DNA of 19,581 nucleotides, taken from NCBI GenBank assembly GCA_964498075.1, contig CAZCGA010000118.1, forward strand, positions 1 to 19,581. Direction: 5' to 3'. The stretch is from CAZCGA01 sp964498075 (GTDB lineage: Bacteria; Desulfobacterota; Binatia; HRBIN30). The translations under genes and the position numbers were made by a program. Of the stretch, positions 1-7,356 are shown piece after piece; the stretch's first letter is position 1, and each line of letters begins with the position of its first letter. The notes under the pieces are model-generated. The model saw only the letters and a program-made list of their open reading frames with translations. It made no database searches and was not told the DNA's origin.

Positions 1-74
1 CATGCGCCACACGTACCAGCGGCCGCAGATGCATCGAGGTGCTCGCCCGAGGCCGCCGCGGGCCCTCCTGCGTC

Positions 75-105
75 CCAGCAATCACGACCAGCAATCACGA
101 CCAGC
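75..105. repeat. 13-bp tandem direct repeat (2.4 copies)
   Basis: The unit CCAGCAATCACGA occurs twice head to tail (75-87 and 88-100) and is followed by a partial third copy, CCAGC. It lies directly against a TTGACA hexamer upstream of the ATP-grasp gene. It could be an activator site or simple replication slippage; nothing in the sequence decides between them. Confidence 0.8.
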
Positions 106-134
106 TTGACAAGGGGGAGCGCGCCGCTTAAGAG
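106..134 (+). promoter_or_regulatory. Candidate sigma70-type promoter upstream of the ATP-grasp gene
   Basis: TTGACA at 106-111 is a perfect -35 consensus. After a 17-bp spacer comes TAAGAG at 129-134, a weak -10 with three of six matches. Transcription would start around 141-143, almost at the ATG. No Shine-Dalgarno sequence sits at a usable distance from that ATG, so a leaderless transcript is possible. The weak -10 limits confidence. Apart from this and the tandem repeat, I see nothing in 1-142. Confidence 0.35.
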
Positions 135-142
135 CGCAACCC

Positions 143-1624
143 ATGAGGATGCCGCAGGGCATGGTCGTCCGTGTGCCGGATCTGACTGACGTCCTGCGCG
201 CTGACATCGGCCAGCTGCGGCGCGGCTTCAGCTCGCCGCAGGGGCGGTCGAGCCGCACGTTCCGCCTCCTGGCCAAGCTGCTCGACGAGAAGCGCGGGCG
301 CGGGCACTACGAGATGAGGATTCTCTACTGCCCGCCGCTCAGTCTTCTCTGGGGCTTTCTGCCGGGCGATGGCTCGCCAGCCTCCTTCCTCCACAAGTTC
401 TACGTGCGCGAGGTCTGGCGCGAGCGCGGCCCCTGGGCGCGCCTGCGGCTGCTCGCCGCGCTGCTCGTCTGGCCGGTCGTTACTCTGAGCACGATGGCGT
501 GGGTCACTTGGCTCAATGGCGCCGCGATCAAGAGCCGTACTGGTAAAGGGATCGCTCGGCAGATGCTCGAGCAGCTGTACGTCGTGGTTGTGCATGACGT
601 GCTGCCGCCCTGGTACTACATCTTCGAGCTCTTCGACGACGCGAAGCGCCGCCGTGCGGGAGGATACCTGCATCGGTTCGAGACCAAAGGCGGTATCTTC
701 AGGTTCCTCAAGCGGACGCCGCGCGACGCGACCCGCACTCCGCTCGGCGACAAACTTCTCTTCGCCGCGCGGTGCCGCGAGCACGGCCTCCCCAGCGTTC
801 CGGTCCTCCTCACGGCGGAAAAGGGCGAGTTCCTACGCGAGTGCAAGCCGGGCGGAGATCCCGAGTTGCGGGTGCCCGAGGTCGACCTCTTCGTCAAGCC
901 GGCCGGCGGCCGCGGCGGCTTCGGCGCCGAGCGTTGGCGCATCGAGGGAACCGGGCGGTACGGCGATGGCAACGGCCGCGTTCTGACGACGGCGGAGCTG
1001 CTGGCGCACATCCGGCAACGGTCTCGCGTCGAGTGCTGCATCGTGCAGCCCCGCCTGGTGAACCATCCCGACATTGCCGATCTGAGCAACGGGGCGCTGT
1101 CGACCGTGCGCATCCTCACCATCGAGAACGAACGCGGAGAGTTCGAGCCGACGCACGCGGTTCTCCGAATGGCGGTGGGAAACAACACCACCGTCGACAA
1201 TTTCCATGCGGGCGGCATCGCCGCGAAGGTCGACCTGCGCAGCGGAGAGCTGGGCCGCGCAACCGACATCGGCCTGCGTCCGGATCGCGGCTGGTGCGCC
1301 AGCCATCCGGACACGCAGGCGCGGATCCTGGGTCGCGTGTTGCCGTTCTGGCCCGAGACGCTGGAGCTCACGAGCCGAGCCCATGCCGCGTTCTCGGATC
1401 GCCTCGTGATCGGCTGGGACGTGGCCATCCTGAAGGACGGCCCCGTCCTGATCGAGGGCAACGCGGGGGCGGACGTCGACATCGTGGAGCGAACCCATGG
1501 CGAGCCGCTCGGCGACTCGCGCTTTGGAGCGCTGATTGCCTTCCACCTGCATCGGGCCGCGGAGGCGCGACACCGGATGGGTCGCCGAGATTCAGACGAA
1601 CTGTTGGAGGGGCCGAAGCGATGA
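143..1624 (+). CDS. Sugar-transfer-associated ATP-grasp family protein
   Basis: This 493-residue protein looks like the ATP-grasp family found in cell-surface glycan loci. ATP-grasp enzymes activate a carboxylate with ATP and ligate it to an amine or similar acceptor; the substrate here is unknown. Visible elements are a nucleotide-binding stretch VKPAGGRGGFGAERW with lysine 252 and a glycine-rich loop at 255-259, the conserved SNGALSTVRILTI, an NFHAGGIAAKVD segment, and a C-terminal LIEGNAGADVD in which E438 and N440 are the expected Mg-binding residues. Residues about 100-125 are hydrophobic (LLAALLVWPVVTLSTMAWV), which suggests membrane association or a short hairpin. The start at 143 lacks a clear ribosome binding site; ATG 149 and ATG 161 are in-frame alternatives. 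The stop overlaps the next start as ATGA, so the two genes are probably translationally coupled. The fold assignment is firm; the reaction is not known. Confidence 0.8.
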   Translation: MRMPQGMVVRVPDLTDVLRADIGQLRRGFSSPQGRSSRTFRLLAKLLDEKRGRGHYEMRILYCPPLSLLWGFLPGDGSPASFLHKFYVREVWRERGPWARLRLLAALLVWPVVTLSTMAWVTWLNGAAIKSRTGKGIARQMLEQLYVVVVHDVLPPWYYIFELFDDAKRRRAGGYLHRFETKGGIFRFLKRTPRDATRTPLGDKLLFAARCREHGLPSVPVLLTAEKGEFLRECKPGGDPELRVPEVDLFVKPAGGRGGFGAERWRIEGTGRYGDGNGRVLTTAELLAHIRQRSRVECCIVQPRLVNHPDIADLSNGALSTVRILTIENERGEFEPTHAVLRMAVGNNTTVDNFHAGGIAAKVDLRSGELGRATDIGLRPDRGWCASHPDTQARILGRVLPFWPETLELTSRAHAAFSDRLVIGWDVAILKDGPVLIEGNAGADVDIVERTHGEPLGDSRFGALIAFHLHRAAEARHRMGRRDSDELLEGPKR

Positions 1625-2583
1625 ACCACTCTTCGATGAACCAGTCTTCGATCGACGAGCCACCCACGGTGAAGGTCCTGACGCTCGGCGCGCGCCTCGA
1701 CCTCTCGGCACCCGAGGTGCGACGCGACGCCCTCGAGGAGCTGGAGAACGGTGGCGTCGTGTTCCTGCCCGAGTCCGGCTTCGAATTGACCGCGACCGAG
1801 CGCGAGATGATCTCGAACCCCCAGGCGCTGCTGGCAGGGTTCAAGGAGCCGGAAGTCCCCAACGGAAGACCGACGATCATTTTCGATCCGTGGCGCGGGA
1901 AGATCAAGACGCACCACTACGCCAACGTGCACGGGAAAATGGTCCGCGCCCATGTGCGGCGTGAATGCCGCCCGCAGCTCGAGGCGATGATGGCGCGCTT
2001 CTGCACCTGGGTGGACGGCATGGTCACCACGTTGTTCCCCAGCTACGGACCGGTACTGGTTCCGGATCGCGTCACCTATCGGCCTTACGAACGCGGCAGC
2101 CGGCAACCGCTGCACATCGATTCGAGCTACGGCTATCCGACTCAGGGTCGCGGGATGTTCCGCCTGTTTTGCAACGTCGATCCCAAGAATCGGCCGCGGG
2201 TCTGGCAGGTCGGCGAGCCGTTCGAGCCGTTCGTCCGGCGCTTCATCCCGTCGGTGCAGCTGCGACGACCGCACTGGACTGCATCCCTGCTAGGCCGCCT
2301 GGGCATCGTGCGGGGATCGAAGACCATGTACGATCAGATGATTGCCGACATCCGCCACCTGGCGAAGCGCGACAAGGAGTATCAGCGAACGGCGCCTCGG
2401 GAGATCATCGAGTTTCCTACGGGCTCGTGCTGGTTCGCGATCACCGATCTCGTGCCGCACGGCGCGATGTCCGGGCAGCATAGTCTCGACCAGACGTTCT
2501 TTCTGCCTGCCGCGGGGATGAGGAATCCCAACCATTCGTCGCTGCGCATTCTCGAGAGGCTGAGCGGACGCTCGCTGGCGTGA
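1621..2583 (+). CDS. Kdo hydroxylase family protein (Fe(II)/2-oxoglutarate dioxygenase, KdoO-like)
   Basis: This 320-residue protein resembles KdoO, the iron- and 2-oxoglutarate-dependent enzyme that hydroxylates the 3-deoxy-D-manno-octulosonic acid (Kdo) of LPS inner core to give Ko. The family core is visible: an HID motif with H165 and D167, followed by the GRGMFRLFCNVDP stretch. The distal iron ligand is probably H280, in the segment VPHGAMSGQHSLDQTF, which resembles the VPH-A-SGQ-LEQTF block of KdoO. The start at 1621 is chosen because ATG overlaps the upstream TGA; the frame stays open further upstream but only as a shadow of the ATP-grasp gene. No Kdo transferase (waaA) or other LPS core gene is in the window, so the acceptor is inferred from family membership. 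An alternative is hydroxylation of another surface sugar made with the coupled ATP-grasp enzyme. Confidence 0.8.
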   Translation: MNHSSMNQSSIDEPPTVKVLTLGARLDLSAPEVRRDALEELENGGVVFLPESGFELTATEREMISNPQALLAGFKEPEVPNGRPTIIFDPWRGKIKTHHYANVHGKMVRAHVRRECRPQLEAMMARFCTWVDGMVTTLFPSYGPVLVPDRVTYRPYERGSRQPLHIDSSYGYPTQGRGMFRLFCNVDPKNRPRVWQVGEPFEPFVRRFIPSVQLRRPHWTASLLGRLGIVRGSKTMYDQMIADIRHLAKRDKEYQRTAPREIIEFPTGSCWFAITDLVPHGAMSGQHSLDQTFFLPAAGMRNPNHSSLRILERLSGRSLA

Positions 2584-2629
2584 CCGCTGCTCGCAGGAGC
2601 GTCGCAAGCCCGACACGACCGGAACCGCT

Positions 2630-3478
2630 ATGAAGATCGTGTTGCTTTCGGGCAGTGTGACGATTCCGGACAAGGTTGGCCATCACGATTATCGTGCCGG
2701 CTGTGCGCTGCTCGCCTTCCTGCTCGAGCAGACCTCGGGTGTGCGAGCCGTCGCGGTCCAAGACGGCTGGCCCGAAGACGAACGCGTGTTCGATGCCGCC
2801 CGGACGCTCGTCGTCTACACCGGTGGCGGCAGCAAGCACGCATGCCTCGAGTCGGCGCAGCGCATCGAGCGCGTCCAGGAGCTGGTCGAGCAGGGCGTTG
2901 GGATCGTCATGGTCCATCAGGCGGTGCGCTGCCCGACCGAGCTCGCCAGCCAGGCGAGAGCCTGGATCGGCGGAGCGCACGTGCCGGAGAAATCGGGTCG
3001 AGGTCACTGGCAGACGCACCATCGGGAATTTCCCCAGCATCCGGTGACGCGCGGAGTGCGGCCGTGGAAGATCAAAGATGGCTGGCTCAACCAGATTCAG
3101 TTCGTCGACGGAATGACCGGCGTCACTCCGTTGGTCTGGTCGAGCAAGCGTAATCGGGGCTCGAGTGAGGGCGGTGCGGCGGATGTGGTTTCCTGGACGT
3201 ACGAGCGGCCCGACGGGGGCAGGTCATTCTCGTTTACCGGCCTCGACGCGCACTCGGCCTGGTCGGTGCCTGGAGTCCGCCAACTGATGGTCAATGGCAT
3301 CCTCTGGTCGGCGGGGTTGCCGGTTCCCGAAGCCGGAGCGCCCTGCGCGGTCGACGATGCGGCGTTGAACAGCTACCTCACCCCGCGTCAGTTCAGGGGC
3401 AAGAGGGTGATCGGGACCCTTCTGCGACGCCTGCGACGGGTCAATCCCAGATCTGGCGCGCCACCATCCGGTCGGTGA
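2630..3478 (+). CDS. ThuA-like domain protein
   Basis: This 282-residue protein looks like the ThuA (trehalose utilisation)-like family, a class-I-glutamine-amidotransferase-like fold. Evidence is an N-terminal beta strand (MKIVLLSGS), a VVYTGGG turn, the GVGIVMVHQAVRCP segment, and the family-typical run from GGAHVPEKSGRGHW through HPVTRGVRPWKIKDGW (about residues 115-155). A C-terminal FTGLDAHSAWSVPGVRQL stretch is also typical. There is no signal peptide. The biochemical role of most ThuA-like proteins is not settled; members occur in sugar and glycoside metabolism loci. It lies 46 bp after the Kdo hydroxylase gene on the same strand, with only a weak ribosome binding site (CGGAA), so it may be the third gene of that unit. 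Its last 38 bp overlap the end of the convergent SDR gene. Confidence 0.75.
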   Translation: MKIVLLSGSVTIPDKVGHHDYRAGCALLAFLLEQTSGVRAVAVQDGWPEDERVFDAARTLVVYTGGGSKHACLESAQRIERVQELVEQGVGIVMVHQAVRCPTELASQARAWIGGAHVPEKSGRGHWQTHHREFPQHPVTRGVRPWKIKDGWLNQIQFVDGMTGVTPLVWSSKRNRGSSEGGAADVVSWTYERPDGGRSFSFTGLDAHSAWSVPGVRQLMVNGILWSAGLPVPEAGAPCAVDDAALNSYLTPRQFRGKRVIGTLLRRLRRVNPRSGAPPSGR

Positions 3479-4268
3479 TCCGGTCGGGCAGCCAGCCGGC
3501 GAGGATGTAGCGCATCCGCTTTTTCAGCACCGGAATGCGTGTCGGAGGATTGGGCTCCGTCACGGCGCGGACGACCGCCTGGGCCACAACCGCCGGGTCG
3601 AGTCCCTTCGTGCGTCCCTTCAGCAGGCGCCGCTTCATCTTGCCCGCGACCCGCTCGTAGGGCGTGCCGCGGTAGAGCTCCAGGTCGATATCGGCGGCGC
3701 GGTCCCAGATCGGCGTGCGCACCATCGCCGGCTGAATGACGACCACGCCGACGCCAAACGGGTGCATCTCCCGGCGCAGAGAGTCCGACAGCGCCTCGAC
3801 CGCAAACTTGCAGGCACAGTACGGAGCGAGGAACGGCACGGCGAGCCGGCCGGACAACGAGCTGATGTTGACGACGCGCCCTCTCGAGGCGCGCAGCATG
3901 GGCAGGAAGGTCTTGGTGACGGCAAATACGCCGAAGACATTGACCTCCAGCTGGCGGCGCACGGAATCGAGGTCCAGCAGCTCGATCGGGCCACCGTCTG
4001 CGATGCCGGCGTTGTTGACGAGACCGACGAGCGGGATGCCGCGCAGCGCGCCGGCGATCTCGTCGCGCGCCGCCTCGGCGCTGCGTGGATCGGTGACGTC
4101 GAGCGGTACCGGCAACACGCCCGCCGCTGCGAGCGCCGTCGTATCCTCACCTGGCAGAAAGGCGCCGTAGACACGCAGGCCGCGCGCGCGCAACGCGCAA
4201 CTCGTCGCGAACCCGATGCCACCCGTCGCGCCGGTGACCACGACGGCGCCTGTCGCCGCTTCTACCAT
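3441..4268 (-). CDS. SDR-family oxidoreductase (downstream member of the pair)
   Basis: This is a 275-residue classical short-chain dehydrogenase/reductase. The cofactor motif TGATGGIG is at residues 12-19, with LDVTD near 56-60 and NNAG at 85-88. The catalytic set is N110, S137, Y150 and K154 (the YxxxK reads YCACK). The sequence style, with PPYGA-like beta2, QLEVNVFG and VNISSLSGR, resembles hydroxysteroid, retinol and hydroxybutyrate dehydrogenase-like SDRs. The substrate cannot be read from the sequence. The ATG at 4268 overlaps the stop of the upstream SDR gene (ATGGTAG), so coupling is likely. A much longer open frame continues upstream in the same phase, but that part is a shadow of the other SDR. 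The 3' end overlaps the convergent ThuA-like gene by 38 bp. Confidence 0.85.
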   Translation of the reverse strand: MVEAATGAVVVTGATGGIGFATSCALRARGLRVYGAFLPGEDTTALAAAGVLPVPLDVTDPRSAEAARDEIAGALRGIPLVGLVNNAGIADGGPIELLDLDSVRRQLEVNVFGVFAVTKTFLPMLRASRGRVVNISSLSGRLAVPFLAPYCACKFAVEALSDSLRREMHPFGVGVVVIQPAMVRTPIWDRAADIDLELYRGTPYERVAGKMKRRLLKGRTKGLDPAVVAQAVVRAVTEPNPPTRIPVLKKRMRYILAGWLPDRITDRMVARQIWD

Positions 4269-5044
4269 GATGGTGTCGCCCCAAGTTCTGAGGACTTCAC
4301 CTTCGGCCCGCGGCCGGCGAGCACGCGATCGTACAGCGGTGCTGGCAAGGCCCAGCCCAACCACATGAGCACCAAGAGGCTCTTGGGGAAGGCGTAGTAG
4401 GGCGTGCGCCGCTTGATGGCGCGATGGATCAGGGCCGTCGCCGCCTCCAGCTCCAGACGGAAGGGCCGGTTCTTCGTCTTGCCCGGCTTGGTCCGTACGA
4501 ACCCCGGCGCCACGACGGTGACGTCGATTCCGGTGGACCGCAGGTCGATACGCAAGCTCTCCATGAGGTTGGTGAGCGCCGCCTTCGCCGCGGAATAGGC
4601 GCCGGCCGCCGGCAGTCCGCGGTACGCCGCCAGGCTGCCGGTGGCGACAAGATGACCGGCGTGCCGCTCGAGCATTGCGGGCAGGACCGCCTCGATGCAG
4701 TTGGCCACGCCGAACAGATTCAGACTCACCACGTCGACGATCTGCTGCGCCTGGAAGTGTGTCGCGTCGGTGGCCGATGCGCCGCCGGCGTTCGCTATGA
4801 GTGTCGTCGTTGGACCGAAGTGCGCCTCCGCCCGGCGGACCGCCGCGTGGACGGCCCCCCGGTCCGTCACGTCGCAGCCGATGGCGAGGGCACGGCCACC
4901 GGCATCCTCGATCTCCTCCACCAGCGAGTCGAGCAGGGCCTGACGCCGCGCCACCAAGACGACCGGCTCGCCGTCGATGGCGATGCGTCGGGCCAGGCTG
5001 CGCCCGATTCCCGAGGACGCTCCGGTGAGAAACGTCATACCCAT
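4262..5044 (-). CDS. SDR-family oxidoreductase with hydrophobic C-terminal tail
   Basis: This is a 260-residue classical short-chain dehydrogenase/reductase. TGASSGIG is at residues 7-14, the basic pair R32-R33 after beta2 suggests NADP(H), and CDVTD is at 56-60. It also has NAGG at 84-87 and catalytic N108, S136, Y149 and K153. The C-terminal part from about residue 222 (LLVLMWLGWALPAPLYDRVL) is unusually hydrophobic and probably lies in or on the membrane, as in SDRs acting on lipids. The start at 5044 is preceded by AGGAA about 10 nt upstream. The gene is divergent from the DEGS-like desaturase gene with about 245 bp between them. A lipid substrate such as a 3-ketosphinganine-type ketone is possible but is inference from the tail and the neighbourhood; many other SDR substrates fit. 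Confidence 0.85.
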   Translation of the reverse strand: MGMTFLTGASSGIGRSLARRIAIDGEPVVLVARRQALLDSLVEEIEDAGGRALAIGCDVTDRGAVHAAVRRAEAHFGPTTTLIANAGGASATDATHFQAQQIVDVVSLNLFGVANCIEAVLPAMLERHAGHLVATGSLAAYRGLPAAGAYSAAKAALTNLMESLRIDLRSTGIDVTVVAPGFVRTKPGKTKNRPFRLELEAATALIHRAIKRRTPYYAFPKSLLVLMWLGWALPAPLYDRVLAGRGPKVKSSELGATPSW

Positions 5045-5137
5045 GCGGCGGTGTTCCTAGCGTGTTTCCACCAAGGTCGCAAAGGCGCTCCATGGCGCGT
5101 GACGGACGCCCGCGCACCCGCCGCACGACCCCAGGGG

Positions 5138-5165
5138 TTGACCTGCTCGCCCCGATGAGTAAAAG
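5138..5165 (+). promoter_or_regulatory. Candidate sigma70-type promoter for the desaturase/kinase unit
   Basis: In the 245-bp divergent spacer, TTGACC (5138-5143, five of six to the -35 consensus) is followed after 16 bp by TAAAAG (5160-5165, four of six to the -10). Transcription would begin around 5172, leaving a leader of roughly 115 nt before the ATG at 5290. No other site in 5045-5289 stands out, and no promoter for the divergent SDR pair is obvious. Confidence 0.35.
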
Positions 5166-5289
5166 GTCCAAGGGGGATTTACCGACTTCACCAGGGATGA
5201 GGCGGGAACGGGACGCGGCGTGCTCTGAACCGCAGTCTCCGAGCCCGCGCCGAGATCGGTGACACATTTTGCGGTGCAGAGGTGGCTGG

Positions 5290-6258
5290 ATGAGAAATGG
5301 GTTTGCGTTGACGGACGGTGCCAATCCGCACGTCCAACGCGGTCGTGAGATAATCAAGCTCCATCCGGAGGTGCGGCGGTACTTCACGACGTACCCGCTG
5401 ACGGCCGTCTGCATCACGGGGGTGGTCGGGCTGCAGATGGGCATCGCCTACCTGCTCCGCGACACGAGCTGGCTGTGGATGATCCTGTGCGCGTACCTCG
5501 TCGGCGCCTTTGTCAGTCACGCACTCTTCGTGCTGATCCATGAGGCCAGCCACAATCTCATCGTGAAAGGGAACCTGCCCAATCGCTTCTTCGGCATTCT
5601 CTGCAACATCGGCCAGGGCTTTCCGAGCGCGATGACCTTCCGCACGTATCACCTGCTGCACCACTACTACCTCGACGAGTATCTCTACGACGCGGACCTG
5701 GCGTTCGACTGGGAAGCGCGGCTGGTGAAGAACTCGCCGCTGCGCAAGGCGGTGTGGCTCTTCCTGTTTGCGGCCGTCGAGATCATTCGTCCCCTGCGCA
5801 TCCAGCGACAGTTCGCGGAACGCTGGGCAGTGCTCAACACCGCGGTCATCGCCGGCACCGACTTTCTCATCTGGTGGTGGTGTGGCTGGTTGGGCTTGGG
5901 CTACGTGATTCTGTCCACCGTCGCCGGGGTTGGCTTGCACCCGGTCGGCGCGCGTTGGATCCAGGAGCACTACACGTTTTATGAGGGCCAAGAGACCTAC
6001 TCGTACTACGGCATCGTGAACCGGATCGCGTTCAACATCGGTTACCACAACGAGCACCACGACCTGGCCAAGGTCCCTTGGGTGCATCTGCCCAAGGTCA
6101 AGGCCATCGCGCCGGAGTTCTACGACAATCTGCACGCGCATCGCTCGTGGACGCGGGTGCTGCTGCAGTTTCTCTTCGACCCGCAGATCGACCTCTATGC
6201 GCGCATCACGCGCGACCGCAAGCTCAGCCGCGCGCGCGGCGCCACCGCGGCCGCGTGA
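5290..6258 (+). CDS. Sphingolipid delta-4 desaturase-like protein (DEGS1/DES family)
   Basis: This 322-residue membrane protein is close in length and sequence to eukaryotic dihydroceramide delta-4 desaturase, which introduces the 4,5 double bond of sphingosine. All three histidine boxes of the di-iron site are intact: HEASH (H84-H88), HLLHH (H121, H124, H125) and HNEHH (H253, H256, H257). Family-specific features go beyond a generic fatty acid desaturase. They are an N-terminal PHVQRGREI segment like the Lipid_DES domain, GLHPVGARWIQEHY, the ETYSYYG block, FNIGYHNEHHD, and EFYDNLHAHRSWTRVL. Several hydrophobic segments (about 38-85, 150-165 and 190-220) fit an integral membrane enzyme. The start is ATG 5290, preceded by AGAGG at 5278-5282; a TTG at 5269 is the only other in-frame option and is less likely. 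A lipid kinase follows 39 bp later. Family membership is strong; the bacterial substrate is not known. Confidence 0.88.
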   Translation: MRNGFALTDGANPHVQRGREIIKLHPEVRRYFTTYPLTAVCITGVVGLQMGIAYLLRDTSWLWMILCAYLVGAFVSHALFVLIHEASHNLIVKGNLPNRFFGILCNIGQGFPSAMTFRTYHLLHHYYLDEYLYDADLAFDWEARLVKNSPLRKAVWLFLFAAVEIIRPLRIQRQFAERWAVLNTAVIAGTDFLIWWWCGWLGLGYVILSTVAGVGLHPVGARWIQEHYTFYEGQETYSYYGIVNRIAFNIGYHNEHHDLAKVPWVHLPKVKAIAPEFYDNLHAHRSWTRVLLQFLFDPQIDLYARITRDRKLSRARGATAAA

Positions 6259-6297
6259 TGTGGGCAGAGACGATTCACCGGCAGTAGGAGACCGCGC

Positions 6298-7356
6298 GTG
6301 CCGCCGCCAGCATCAGCTCACCGGCTCGAAGCCGACCTCGTTGCGGAGCCGCTCCTCCCGCAGATCACCGAGGGCATGCCGCAGCGGCGACCGCTGCGCG
6401 TGGGCATGATCAACAACCCGGTGAGCGGACGAAACGCCCGTCACGGCCAGCTCACCGGCGTACGCGAAGTGCTGCGGTCCCACCCGAAGGTTGCACACTT
6501 CGAGGCACACACGTTCGACGACATGATCGCGGCCGTCCGGGAGCTCCAGCAACGAGAGACGGAGGTCATCGTCGTCAACGGCGGTGACGGGACCGTGCAG
6601 GCGGTGCTGACTGGCCTGCTGCGCACCGCAACCGAGCGCCTGCCGCTGCTGGCGGTGCTGCCCGGCGGATCGACCAACACCACGGCGCGCAACGTCGGGT
6701 ACAGCCGGCGCCCGCTGCGTGCGCTCCAGCGGCTGTTGGCCGAGTCCGCGCACGGCACCCTCGCAGGAACGGTCGAGCGGCGGGCGGTGCTTCGCGCCGA
6801 TACGGAGGGCGAGTCGCAATACGCCATGCTGTTCGGCGCCGGCGCGGTCTACCACGGGATCGTGTTCGCGCGCCGTCGCGTCCATGCCCACGGTGTCCGC
6901 GGCCAACTCGGCGCCGGGGTGACGCTGGCGAAGTTTGTGAGTCAGGTGCTGTCACGGCATCGGGGGACGCTGTTTCCACCGCTGCACGCCACCATCCGGA
7001 TCGAGGGCGAGCGGCTCGCCGCGGAGCCGTACTTCGGGATCCTCACCTCGACGATGGATCGGCAGTTCCTCGGGATCACGCCCTACTGGGGAGCCGGGGC
7101 CGCGCCATTGCGCTTCAGCTCGTTGAGCTATGCGCCGCAAAACCTGCCGCGCGCCATCGTTCCCCTGCTGCGCGGCAAGCCCAGCACATTCCTGCGTCCG
7201 GAGCGCGGCTATCGTAGCGTGAACGCCGACGAGGTGTACCTGGCCTTTGACAGCGGCTACACACTCGACGGCGAGCTGTTCGCGCCACGCCCCGGCGGGG
7301 CGCGCGTCACGCTGACCGCGCGCCAGTGCGCATACTTCCTGCGGGAACGGCCGTGA
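6298..7356 (+). CDS. Diacylglycerol/sphingosine-kinase-type lipid kinase
   Basis: This 352-residue protein has the DAGK catalytic domain shared by bacterial lipid kinases, diacylglycerol kinases and sphingosine kinases, which phosphorylate a lipid hydroxyl with ATP. Visible motifs are INNPVSG near residues 39-45, the nucleotide-binding VVNGGDGTV with GGDGT at 95-99, and PGGSTN at 122-127 (GGST where GGTxN is usual). The C-terminal beta-rich half ends in the typical LDGELF segment. It has no signal peptide and is likely cytoplasmic or peripheral at the inner membrane. The start is GTG 6298, supported by AGGAG at 6286-6290 seven bases upstream; the ATG at 6376 lacks such a site. Because it follows a DEGS-like desaturase, a long-chain base is a plausible substrate. 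Diacylglycerol, or another lipid as in YegS, cannot be excluded. Confidence 0.82.
   Translation: MPPPASAHRLEADLVAEPLLPQITEGMPQRRPLRVGMINNPVSGRNARHGQLTGVREVLRSHPKVAHFEAHTFDDMIAAVRELQQRETEVIVVNGGDGTVQAVLTGLLRTATERLPLLAVLPGGSTNTTARNVGYSRRPLRALQRLLAESAHGTLAGTVERRAVLRADTEGESQYAMLFGAGAVYHGIVFARRRVHAHGVRGQLGAGVTLAKFVSQVLSRHRGTLFPPLHATIRIEGERLAAEPYFGILTSTMDRQFLGITPYWGAGAAPLRFSSLSYAPQNLPRAIVPLLRGKPSTFLRPERGYRSVNADEVYLAFDSGYTLDGELFAPRPGGARVTLTARQCAYFLRERP

Noticed and set aside
75..105. Possible CRISPR or iteron array
   Set aside because: Only two and a half contiguous 13-bp copies with no spacers and no replication gene nearby.
772..1620. N-terminal extension of the Kdo hydroxylase-like protein
   Set aside because: The extension is a low-complexity R/P/G-rich shadow of the ATP-grasp gene; family length and the ATGA overlap place the start at 1621.
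616..2274. 552-codon open frame on the minus strand
   Set aside because: It lies antisense to the ATP-grasp and Kdo hydroxylase genes, is arginine/serine/proline-rich without recognisable motifs, and is the usual antisense shadow of GC-rich coding sequence.
3441..5444. Single 667-residue minus-strand protein ending in an SDR domain
   Set aside because: Only the last 275 residues look like a protein. The upstream part is an out-of-frame reading of the other SDR gene, and the ATGGTAG overlap gives a normal start at 4268.
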